Shown here one piece after another: positions 7,948 through 13,975 of a stretch of 25,456 bases of DNA. The position numbers were made by a program, and so were the translations under genes. A model generated the notes under the pieces. That model saw nothing but the letters and a program-made list of their open reading frames with translations, ran no database searches and had not been told where the DNA came from. Source of the DNA: VBDM01 sp035702665 (GTDB lineage: Bacteria > Pseudomonadota > Gammaproteobacteria > Burkholderiales > SG8-39); contig DASSQD010000129.1 of NCBI GenBank assembly GCA_035702665.1, forward strand, positions 1-25,456, given 5' to 3'. Position 1 is the first letter of the stretch; each line of letters begins with the position of its first letter.

Positions 7948-8685
7948 CTACTTGCGGCGCTGCATCTCGGCGAACTTCGACAGCTCCCAGGGCCGTATCG
8001 CGACCAGCATGTGCATCGCGATGCACTCGTCGAACGGCCTGCGCGTATCGTCGCTGTGCAGGTCGGCGAACTCGTTCGCGACGCGCCGCAAGCGCACCAG
8101 CATCGCTTCCCGCGAAGCCTTCGACAGCCGTCCGGTGACGAACAGCATCAGCTCGTCGGGCCCGTCGAAGCGCGTGCGGAAGTACTCGTTCTGCGCCTGG
8201 GCCTTGAAGAACTCCTGGAACGGCCCGTCCGGAATCCACGAGAACGTGCGCGAGAGCAGGAGCCGGTAGCGGTTCCCGGGAAGCAGCCGGATGATGCCCA
8301 GCTTGTCGAGACGCACCAGATGGCGCACGCATTCCGCCTCGGACATGGCGTAGGTGCGGATGATCTTCTCCGCCGGCCATTGGTGGAGCACGCGAAGCGC
8401 CACCAGCACCAGCCGCCTGTCGGCGACGATGGCCTTCTCGGCCTGATGCGAGAGCCGCGACACCAGGCGGTCGCGCCGCTCCAGAGACCGCGTCAGCTCC
8501 GAGAGCTCGATCCCCGCGAATTCGAGCACCTGGTCGAGGCGCTTCAGGGTGAAGTCCTTGCGCGAGAACATGCGCTTCACGTTCGCTTCGCTCATTCCGA
8601 GGGCACGCGCCACGCCGGCGTACGTCACGCCCAGCGCCTTGAGCTCCTTCTTCAGCGTGTCGATCAGGGCCGCACTTGCGCTCAT
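7948..8685 (-). CDS. XRE-type helix-turn-helix transcriptional regulator
   Basis: A 245-residue DNA-binding protein. Residues 6-65 form a Cro/C1-type helix-turn-helix, with YAGVARALGMSEANVKRMFS as the helix-turn-helix core. Residues ~88-150 look like a second winged-helix unit (VLHQWPAEKIIRTYAMSEAECVRHL, then LLPGNRYRLLLSR). The remaining ~95 residues are an alpha-helical C-terminal region with no motif I recognise, perhaps a ligand or dimer domain. ATG at 8685 is preceded by GAGGAG with about 7 nt spacing. A longer in-frame version would start beyond the predicted promoter. The inverted repeat at 8724-8742 in its own promoter suggests autoregulation. It faces a divergent small membrane protein and lies near the thioesterase/GMC cluster, but no link is proven. 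The regulon is unknown. Confidence 0.85.
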   Translation of the reverse strand: MSASAALIDTLKKELKALGVTYAGVARALGMSEANVKRMFSRKDFTLKRLDQVLEFAGIELSELTRSLERRDRLVSRLSHQAEKAIVADRRLVLVALRVLHQWPAEKIIRTYAMSEAECVRHLVRLDKLGIIRLLPGNRYRLLLSRTFSWIPDGPFQEFFKAQAQNEYFRTRFDGPDELMLFVTGRLSKASREAMLVRLRRVANEFADLHSDDTRRPFDECIAMHMLVAIRPWELSKFAEMQRRK

Positions 8686-8721
8686 CGCTTTTCTCCTCAG
8701 TGCTTCCCCCCGTCCCGGCGA

Positions 8722-8751
8722 AAAGTAGCATCTGACGCTACTCCGGGTCAA
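8722..8751 (-). promoter_or_regulatory. Predicted promoter of the XRE regulator with an embedded operator-like inverted repeat
   Basis: Read on the minus strand: TTGACC (8751-8746), an 18-nt spacer, then TACTTT (8727-8722) with an upstream TG giving an extended -10 feel. A perfect inverted repeat, AGTAGC-N7-GCTACT (8724-8742), fills the spacer and overlaps the -10. Binding there would block RNA polymerase, the classic layout for XRE autorepression. The binder is inferred from position. Confidence 0.6.
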
Positions 8752-8906
8752 AGCCCGCTACACCCTGCGCATTGCGCTTCTCTAAGGCCGCGCGCCTTCC
8801 GAAGATGGGATGCGCTGCGGGCGCCTACGTTACGGAGATACGACCGGGTCCGGAACGGGCGGGAGGGAGGTGCCCGCAGCGGCAGCAAGAGAGCGAGGAG
8901 AGGATC
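8752..8906. other. Intergenic region between the divergent XRE regulator and small membrane protein
   Basis: About 155 nt. The left edge holds the regulator promoter. At the right edge, a GAGGAGAGG Shine-Dalgarno site precedes the small gene. I see no convincing -35/-10 pair on the plus strand, and no terminator or repeat between them. Confidence 0.5.
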
Positions 8907-9062
8907 ATGGACATGCTGATCGCGCTGCTTCAGTCCTTCGTGGTACTGCTGCTGGCGTCGGGCGTCTACGTCGCCCTCGTCGTGCGCAAGACCGACGACC
9001 CGTCCCCGAAGCGCGAGGCGGAACGGCCCGCGGCGCAGCGCGTCCCGCGAAGCGTCACCTAG
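8907..9062 (+). CDS. Small single-pass membrane protein (51 aa), unknown function
   Basis: A 51-residue protein with one transmembrane helix (about residues 4-26, LIALLQSFVVLLLASGVYVA), followed by a charged, Pro/Arg-rich tail. ATG at 8907 follows a strong GAGGAGAGG Shine-Dalgarno site by a few nucleotides. A second ATG two codons later (8913) is also possible. Upstream codons in the same frame have no good start and look non-coding. The stop overlaps the 3' end of the convergent thioesterase gene by 8 bp. I recognise no family. The tail (KTDDPSPKREAERPAAQR) is probably cytoplasmic by the positive-inside rule, giving an N-out topology. Support comes from the ribosome-binding site plus a clean hydrophobic helix, so the call is moderate. 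Confidence 0.6.
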   Translation: MDMLIALLQSFVVLLLASGVYVALVVRKTDDPSPKREAERPAAQRVPRSVT

Positions 9063-9483
9063 CGGTTTCGCGGCCGCGCACCATCGCGACCTTGTCCTGC
9101 ACGCGGACGTCGAAGCGCGACACGTTCACGACCATGCGCTCGTGCGTCCCGTCGCCGATCGGCTCTTTCTCGTCGGCGACCGCAACGCGGAAGGTCACGG
9201 TGCGTCCCTCGACCTTCACGACCTCCACCTCGGCGCGGACCCGCATCCCGACCGGGGTCGCAGCGAAGTGGCGGATGTCGAGGCGCGTCCCCAGCGACTG
9301 GTAGCCCTCGGGCAGCAGGTGCTCGATCGCCGCGAGCGCGGCCGCCTCGATCACGTTGATCATCACCGGCGTCGCCAGTACGTGCACCCGGCCGCTGCCC
9401 ACCCGCGGCGCGGTGTGCTCCTCGGCGACCGTCAGCGTCGAGCTGCCCCTCAGGCCGGCCTTCAGTCTTTCCGTCGAGCTCAT
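9055..9483 (-). CDS. FlK-like hotdog-fold thioesterase (first copy)
   Basis: A 142-residue single-domain hotdog thioesterase related to fluoroacetyl-CoA thioesterase FlK, which hydrolyses a toxic acyl-CoA. The FlK catalytic triad can be aligned by spacing: T38 in LATPVMINVIE, E46 eight residues later, and H72 in DIRHFAATPVG. The family signature GTHERMVV lies at 112-119. ATG at 9483 has a GGAG Shine-Dalgarno site about 8 nt upstream and a TATTAT -10 a short distance beyond. It is divergent from the GMC oxidoreductase across only 30 bp, and a second FlK-like gene (11144-11545) lies after that oxidoreductase. FlK specificity itself rests on further residues I cannot judge, so the substrate could be any short acyl-CoA. 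Family confidence is high; substrate is unknown. Confidence 0.82.
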   Translation of the reverse strand: MSSTERLKAGLRGSSTLTVAEEHTAPRVGSGRVHVLATPVMINVIEAAALAAIEHLLPEGYQSLGTRLDIRHFAATPVGMRVRAEVEVVKVEGRTVTFRVAVADEKEPIGDGTHERMVVNVSRFDVRVQDKVAMVRGRETAR

Positions 9484-9513
9484 GGCTTTCTCCAGCATGC
9501 ATAATAGCGCGCA
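9484..9513. promoter_or_regulatory. Compact divergent promoter between thioesterase and GMC oxidoreductase genes
   Basis: The 30-bp gap contains CATAAT (9500-9505, plus strand). The overlapping ATAATA (9501-9506) reads TATTAT on the minus strand. Both can act as -10 elements, so the two genes may share one melting site. The -35 boxes would fall inside the coding sequences and none is close to consensus. The plus transcript would start within 1-3 nt of the ATG at 9514. Confidence 0.45.
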
Positions 9514-11136
9514 ATGCCAAGCAATCTGGGAGCCTGGGACTACGTGATCGTCGGCGGAGGCACCGCGGGCTGCGTGCTCGCCAACCGCCTCTCCGCGGAT
9601 CCGGACGTCACGGTGCTGCTCCTCGAGGCGGGAGGCAAGGACGACTGGATCTGGATCCACATTCCCGTCGGCTATCTCTTCTGCATCGGCAACCCGCGCA
9701 CCGACTGGTGCTACCGCACCGAGTCCGAGCCCGGCCTGAACGGCCGCTCCATCCTCTATGCGCGCGGCAAGGTGCTGGGCGGCTGCTCGTCGATCAATGC
9801 AATGGTGTACATGCGCGGGCAGGCCCGTGACTACGATGAATGGAAGTCTCTGGGCAATCCCGGCTGGGGCTGGAACGACGTGCTTCCGGTCTTCAAGCGC
9901 TCCGAGGACTATCACCTCGGCGCCGATGCGGCTCACGGCGCCGGCGGCGAGTGGCGCGTCGAGCGCCAGCGCCTGTCGTGGGAGATCCTCGACGCCTTTC
10001 GCGAGGCGATGGCCGAGGCGGGGATCCCGAAAATCGGCGACTTCAACCGCGGCGACAACGAAGGCTCGGGCCTGTTCGAGGTCAACCAGCGGCGCGGCGT
10101 TCGCTGGAACGCTTCGAAGGCCTTCCTGCGCCCGGCGATGCGGCGGCCCAACCTGACGGTCCTCACGGACGCGCAGGCGCGGCGGTTGCGGCTCGACGGC
10201 AGGCGCGTCGCCGGCGTCGAGTTCTCGCGAGGCGGCGAAGAGATGTTCGCCGGCGCGCGCGTCGAGACCGTGCTCGCCGCAGGCGCGATCGGCTCGCCGC
10301 AGATCCTGCAGCTCTCCGGCCTCGGGCCCGGCGCGCTGCTCCGCCAGCACGGCATCCCGGTGGCGCACGACATGCCCGGCGTCGGAGAGAACCTGCAGGA
10401 CCATCTGCAGCTGCGCATGGCCTTCAAGGTGGAGAACGTCCGCACGCTGAACGAGTGGGCCGGCACGCTGCGGGGCAAGGTGTCGATGGGCCTGGAATAC
10501 CTCTTCTTCCGCACCGGCCCGCTCACCATGGCGCCTTCCCAGCTCGGCGCCTTCACCCGCTCCGACCCGTCGCAGCGCTCGGCGAACCTCGAGTACCACG
10601 TGCAGCCGCTCTCGCTCGACAAGTTCGGCGACCCGCTGCATCTCTTCCCCGCGTTCACGGCCTCGGTCGCCAACCTGCGGCCGACGAGCCGCGGCAGCGT
10701 GATGATAAAGTCCCCGGATCCCCTGGCCGCTCCGGCGATACGGCCGAACTACCTCTCCACCGACGCCGACCGGATCATCGCGGCGGCGTCCCTGAAGCTC
10801 ACCCGCGGCATCGCGCGCCGGCCCGCGCTGGCGAAGTACCGGCCTGAGGAGTTCCTGCCCGGCGGGACATTCCGGTCGGACGAGGAGCTGGCGCGCGCCG
10901 CGGGCGACATCGGCACCACGATCTTCCACCCGGTCGGCACCTGCAGGATGGGTCCGGACGCCGATGCCCTCGCGGTGCTGGACGCCAGGCTGCGCGTGCG
11001 CGGAATCGGCGCGCTGCGCGTGGTCGACGCCTCGATCATGCCGACCATCACCTCGGGGAACACCAACTCGCCCACGCTGATGATCGCCGAGCGCGGCTCG
11101 GATATGATCCGCGAGGACCGCAAGCGCGCCGCCTAG
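9514..11136 (+). CDS. GMC-family FAD oxidoreductase (choline/alcohol dehydrogenase-like)
   Basis: A 540-residue flavoprotein that oxidises a primary alcohol to an aldehyde, or possibly further. The FAD-binding Rossmann start is DYVIVGGGTAGCVLANRLS (residues 9-27), with LLLEAGG following. GMC signature 1 is ARGKVLGGCSSINAMVYMRG, and signature 2 is GAIGSPQILQLSGLG. The C-terminal active site has H472 in FHPVGTCRMG and N516 in TSGNTNSPT. Their 44-residue spacing equals that of the His466/Asn510 pair of choline oxidase. No signal peptide is present. ATG at 9514 has no Shine-Dalgarno site, so it may be translated leaderless. The gene leads a tight operon with a FlK-like thioesterase, an aspartate-dehydrogenase-like gene and an RraA-like gene, which argues against a glycine-betaine role. 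The substrate is unknown. Confidence 0.92.
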   Translation: MPSNLGAWDYVIVGGGTAGCVLANRLSADPDVTVLLLEAGGKDDWIWIHIPVGYLFCIGNPRTDWCYRTESEPGLNGRSILYARGKVLGGCSSINAMVYMRGQARDYDEWKSLGNPGWGWNDVLPVFKRSEDYHLGADAAHGAGGEWRVERQRLSWEILDAFREAMAEAGIPKIGDFNRGDNEGSGLFEVNQRRGVRWNASKAFLRPAMRRPNLTVLTDAQARRLRLDGRRVAGVEFSRGGEEMFAGARVETVLAAGAIGSPQILQLSGLGPGALLRQHGIPVAHDMPGVGENLQDHLQLRMAFKVENVRTLNEWAGTLRGKVSMGLEYLFFRTGPLTMAPSQLGAFTRSDPSQRSANLEYHVQPLSLDKFGDPLHLFPAFTASVANLRPTSRGSVMIKSPDPLAAPAIRPNYLSTDADRIIAAASLKLTRGIARRPALAKYRPEEFLPGGTFRSDEELARAAGDIGTTIFHPVGTCRMGPDADALAVLDARLRVRGIGALRVVDASIMPTITSGNTNSPTLMIAERGSDMIREDRKRAA

Positions 11137-11143
11137 GAGCACC

Positions 11144-11545
11144 ATGAAGCCCAGCCTCAAGCCCGGCATCGCACACACACGGAAGATCGCCGTCGACGAC
11201 TCGCGCGTCATCGAGTTCATGGGCGAGGACTGCCGTGTCTACGCGACGCCGCGCATCATCAGCGACGTCGAGTACACCTGCCGGGACTTCCTGCTCCAGC
11301 ATCTGGACCCGGGCGAGGACTCGGTCGGCACCAAGGTCAACTGGGAGCACGTGGGGCCGGCGCTGCTCGGCGAGGCGGTCACCGTCTCGGTGAAGCTCGC
11401 CCAGATCGACGGCCGGCGCGTCACCTTCGAAGCGGCCGTGGCCGCCGGCGCCGACCCCGTCGCGCAGGGCACGCACGAGCGCTTCATCGTCGACGTGCAG
11501 AAAGTACGCGAGCGGCTCTTGAAGAGAAAGGCCAGGGTAGGCTAG
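11144..11545 (+). CDS. FlK-like hotdog-fold thioesterase (second copy)
   Basis: A 133-residue hotdog thioesterase, paralogous to the gene at 9055-9483. It aligns with FlK through YATPRIISDVE (T35, E43), DPGEDSVGTKVNWEH (H69) and GTHERFIVDV (109-118). All three triad positions keep the FlK spacing, and the DPGEDSxGT segment is closer to FlK (EPGEGSLGT) than in the first copy. Its Shine-Dalgarno site TAGGAG overlaps the GMC stop codon, and its ATG is 7 nt downstream, so the two are in one operon. The next gene starts 1 nt after its stop. The two copies differ clearly in sequence, which suggests different acyl-CoA specificities or a heteromer rather than a recent duplication. The substrate cannot be stated. 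Confidence 0.83.
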   Translation: MKPSLKPGIAHTRKIAVDDSRVIEFMGEDCRVYATPRIISDVEYTCRDFLLQHLDPGEDSVGTKVNWEHVGPALLGEAVTVSVKLAQIDGRRVTFEAAVAAGADPVAQGTHERFIVDVQKVRERLLKRKARVG

Positions 11546-11546
11546 C

Positions 11547-12350
11547 GTGCGCGTCGGCCTCCTCGGCGGCGGGGTCATCGCGCGTCTGTTCCTCGAGCAC
11601 CGCGGCGGCGACGTCGAGATCGCCGCGGTCGCGGGGCGCAGCGAAGCTTCCCGCGGCAAAGCGCTCGCGCGCGAGTTCGGGGTGCCTTTCGTGATCGGCG
11701 CGCAGGCGCTCATCGCGGCGCGCCCGGAGATCGTGATCGAGGCGGCTTCGCACGAAGCCGTGCGCGAGCACATCGAAACGCTGCTTTCGCACGGTATCGC
11801 CGTCATAGTGCTCTCGGGCGGAGCGCTGTGCGACGATGCGCTGCGCGAGCGCCTGGAGCGTGCCGCGGCGGAACACCGCGCGCCGCTTTACGTTCCGTCG
11901 GGCGGGATCGGCGGCCTCGATGCACTCAAGGCGGCGTGCGCGGCGGGCGTCGACGAGGTGAGCATCGCCGTCACCAAGCCGCCCGCGGCGTGGAAGGGCA
12001 TTCCCTACGTCGAGCGCCTGAGCATCGATCTCGACCGTCTCGAGAACCCGCTCACGCTCTTCGAGGGCACGGCGCGCGAAGGCGTGCCGCACTTCCCCGC
12101 GAACGTGAACATCGCCGCGGTGCTGTCGCTCGCCGGCATCGGCTTCGACCGCACGCGCCTGAAGGTCGTTGCCGACCCGGCGCTCAGGTTCAACACGCAT
12201 TTCATCACCATCAAAGGCAGGACGGGCACCATCGACCTGCGCTTCGAGAGCGTGCCTTCCCCGGGCAATCCCAAGACGGCGATGCTCGCCTGCTACAGCG
12301 CGCTCGCCGCGTTCCGCCAGTTCGGCTCGATCGTGCGCTATGGCACCTGA
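11547..12350 (+). CDS. Aspartate-dehydrogenase-like NAD(P)-dependent oxidoreductase (DUF108 family)
   Basis: A 267-residue protein of the L-aspartate dehydrogenase family (NadX-like). Known members convert L-aspartate to oxaloacetate or iminoaspartate with NAD(P). The Rossmann loop GLLGGGVIA is at residues 4-12, and the family core PSGGIGGLDALKAA is near the centre. H218 in RFNTHFI is at the expected catalytic histidine, and NPKTAMLACYSALAA is at the C-terminus. The start is GTG at 11547, one nucleotide after the thioesterase stop, with weak AGGG upstream. It overlaps the next gene by 11 bp. No NAD-biosynthesis gene (nadA, nadC) is nearby. In this catabolic context it may act on another amino- or oxo-acid. 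The family call is good; the reaction is inferred. Confidence 0.82.
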   Translation: MRVGLLGGGVIARLFLEHRGGDVEIAAVAGRSEASRGKALAREFGVPFVIGAQALIAARPEIVIEAASHEAVREHIETLLSHGIAVIVLSGGALCDDALRERLERAAAEHRAPLYVPSGGIGGLDALKAACAAGVDEVSIAVTKPPAAWKGIPYVERLSIDLDRLENPLTLFEGTAREGVPHFPANVNIAAVLSLAGIGFDRTRLKVVADPALRFNTHFITIKGRTGTIDLRFESVPSPGNPKTAMLACYSALAAFRQFGSIVRYGT

Positions 12351-13017
12351 CGCATTTCACGACTCAGTCCGCAGGCGCTATCTGAAGGTCGACACGGCGA
12401 CGGTAGCCGACGTGCTCGACGCGATCGGGCTTCCGAACCAGGGGCTCGCCGCCGGGTTCGCTCCCTACCCGCCAGCGACGGGCAAGATGGCCGGCTGGGC
12501 CTATACGATCCGCGGGAAGATGGCGCGCTACGCCGGCAGCGGCGATCCACGCAAGATGCGGGCGGTGGACGGAGTCGGCCCGGGCGAGGTGACCGTGTGG
12601 TCGGGCGAAGGCCGCGGCGTCTGCTTCTTCGGCGAGCTGATCGCGCTCGGCATGAAGCGTCGCGGGAGCGCGGGAGCGCTCGTCGACGGCGGCATCCGCG
12701 ACATCGACTGGATCGCGAGACAGCGCTTCCCGGTATACGCGCGCTATCGCACCCCGGTGCAGTCGATCGGCCGCTGGAGGGTCACCGCCTGGCAGGTGCC
12801 GGTCGACATGCCGGGAGCGACCCGGAGGCGCGTGCGGGTGAGCCCCGGCGATTTCGTGCTCGCCGACGTCGACGGCGCCATCGTTATACCGCGGCGCGCG
12901 GCGGAGAATGTCCTGATCGAGGCCGAGCGGCTCACGAAAAAAGAAGTTCGCATCCGCCGCGAGCTCGACCGCGGCGCGAGCCTCCAGGACGTGCTCGAAA
13001 GATATGGCCACGTCTGA
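12340..13017 (+). CDS. RraA / HMG-aldolase-like family protein
   Basis: A 225-residue member of the RraA-like family. It has the length of the catalytic branch (4-hydroxy-4-methyl-2-oxoglutarate aldolase / oxaloacetate decarboxylase) rather than the ~160-residue RNase E inhibitor. The metal/substrate signature is GALVDGGIRDID with R120-D121, preceded by FFGELIALGMKRRG and followed by FPVYARYRTP. The C-terminal part has VSPGDFVLADVDGAIVIPRR, typical of these enzymes. ATG at 12340 lies inside the end of the preceding gene (11-bp overlap), so translation is probably coupled. As the last enzyme of the operon it could cleave or decarboxylate an oxo-acid made upstream. It has also been labelled demethylmenaquinone methyltransferase in old annotations, which is a misnomer. 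Confidence 0.85.
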   Translation: MAPDAFHDSVRRRYLKVDTATVADVLDAIGLPNQGLAAGFAPYPPATGKMAGWAYTIRGKMARYAGSGDPRKMRAVDGVGPGEVTVWSGEGRGVCFFGELIALGMKRRGSAGALVDGGIRDIDWIARQRFPVYARYRTPVQSIGRWRVTAWQVPVDMPGATRRRVRVSPGDFVLADVDGAIVIPRRAAENVLIEAERLTKKEVRIRRELDRGASLQDVLERYGHV

Positions 13018-13022
13018 GGCGC

Positions 13023-13028
13023 TAGAAT
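13023..13028 (+). promoter_or_regulatory. Putative -10 element of the exported MBL-fold hydrolase
   Basis: TAGAAT, five nucleotides after the RraA-like stop. There is no clear -35 at 17 nt. The predicted start near 13035 gives a leader of about 43 nt that contains the hairpins at 13048-13072. Confidence 0.45.
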
Positions 13029-13047
13029 CGAACAAGAAACACGTCGC

Positions 13048-13072
13048 AGGGAGCATTTCCCTCCAATGGAGG
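13048..13072 (+). promoter_or_regulatory. Possible RBS-occluding leader with two competing hairpins
   Basis: Hairpin A: AGGGA (13048-13052) pairs with TCCCT (13058-13062). Hairpin B: CCTCC (13060-13064) pairs with GGAGG (13068-13072), which is the Shine-Dalgarno site of the gene at 13078. The two share 13060-13062 and cannot form together. B would hide the ribosome site and A would free it. The stems are only 5 bp, so this is suggestive only. Confidence 0.35.
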
Positions 13073-13077
13073 AGTCA

Positions 13078-13908
13078 ATGAAGCAGTTGTCAATCGTCGT
13101 CGTCGCCGCGCTCGCGCTGCTTGCGGGCGGGGTCATGGCACAAGGCAAGGCGGAGGGCAAGACCGAGGTGCTGTGGCTGGGCCAGTCGGCCATGCGCATC
13201 ACCACGCCGGCGGGCAAGGTCATCATGGTCGACCCGTGGATCCTCGGCAATCCGAAGACGCCCCCCGCGTGGAAGAACCTGGATGCGATCGGAAAGCTCG
13301 ACCTGATTCTGGTGACGCACGCGCACGGCGATCACTACACCGATGCGCCCGCGCTGGCGCAGAAGAACAACGTGCCCTTCTGGGGCCCCGCCGGGCTGAA
13401 CCAGACCGTGATCACGCTGGGCATTCTTCCGGCGAATCTCTCTCAGCGCTTCGGAAAGGGCGGGACGATCGAACCTTGGGGACCGACGGGCGTCAAGGTC
13501 ACCGCCACGCACGCGGAGCACTCGTCCGATCTGCTCTACAAGAACCCGGCGACGGGCAAGGACGAAACCTGGCCGGGCGGCGAACCGGTCGGCTTCATCA
13601 TCCAGATGGAGAACGGCTTCAAGATCTACGACATGGGCGACACCGGACTGTTCGGCGACATGAAGTTCATCGGCGAGTACTACAAACCCGATCTGGTGCT
13701 GATTCCGATCGGCGGTCACTTCACCATGGGCCCGCAGGACGCGGCGTTCGCGGTGCGCGAATGGCTCAAGCCCAAGTACGCCATCCCGATGCACTACGGC
13801 ACGATCCCGCAGCTGAAAGGCACGCCGAAGGAATTCACCGACGCGCTGGGCAGCGGCGCCTCGACCAAGGTGATCGTGATGAACCCGGGCGACAAGGTCG
13901 ACTTCTAG
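13078..13908 (+). CDS. Exported metallo-beta-lactamase-fold hydrolase (UPF0173/UlaG-like)
   Basis: A 276-residue protein with a Sec signal peptide (MKQLSIVVVAALALLAGGVMA, cleavage probably after VMA) and a metallo-beta-lactamase fold. The metal site HAHGDH is at 81-86. Further ligands are likely H148 (HSSD), D188 (GDTGLF), H214 (GGHFTMGP) and H239 (MHYGT). GHFTMGP and MHYGT are hallmarks of the UPF0173 group, whose substrates are mostly unknown. ATG at 13078 follows GGAGGAG by 5 nt. An upstream in-frame ATG at 13066 lies in the leader hairpin and would blur the signal peptide. It has its own putative promoter and may be independent of the preceding operon. Periplasmic location is unusual, because most relatives are cytoplasmic. 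Confidence 0.88.
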   Translation: MKQLSIVVVAALALLAGGVMAQGKAEGKTEVLWLGQSAMRITTPAGKVIMVDPWILGNPKTPPAWKNLDAIGKLDLILVTHAHGDHYTDAPALAQKNNVPFWGPAGLNQTVITLGILPANLSQRFGKGGTIEPWGPTGVKVTATHAEHSSDLLYKNPATGKDETWPGGEPVGFIIQMENGFKIYDMGDTGLFGDMKFIGEYYKPDLVLIPIGGHFTMGPQDAAFAVREWLKPKYAIPMHYGTIPQLKGTPKEFTDALGSGASTKVIVMNPGDKVDF

Positions 13909-13936
13909 CCCGAATCCCGGGCGAAGGAAAACGAGA

Positions 13937-13961
13937 AGCCTGGCCGCCGTCCGGCCGGGCT
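13937..13961. terminator. Bidirectional hairpin between convergent genes
   Basis: AGCCTGGCCG and CGGCCGGGCT form a 10-bp stem (one T-G wobble) with a 5-nt loop. It lies midway between the convergent hydrolase and msrA genes. There is no strong T-run on either side, so termination efficiency is uncertain. Confidence 0.55.
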
Positions 13962-13975
13962 CTACCGTCGCGAAT

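Noticed and set aside
9514..11136. Calling the GMC gene betA (choline dehydrogenase)
   Set aside because: The active-site pair fits the family generally, but no betB, betI or betaine transporter is nearby and the operon context is different.
9484..11220. Long minus-strand open frame over the GMC gene, continuous with the first thioesterase
   Set aside because: Only the last 142 codons (from ATG 9483) look like protein. The rest mirrors the GMC oxidoreductase.
9055..11545. A fluoroacetate-resistance system
   Set aside because: FlK-like folds are suggestive only. No fluorinase, fluoride exporter (CrcB/Fluc) or haloacetate dehalogenase is present, so fluorine specificity is not claimed.
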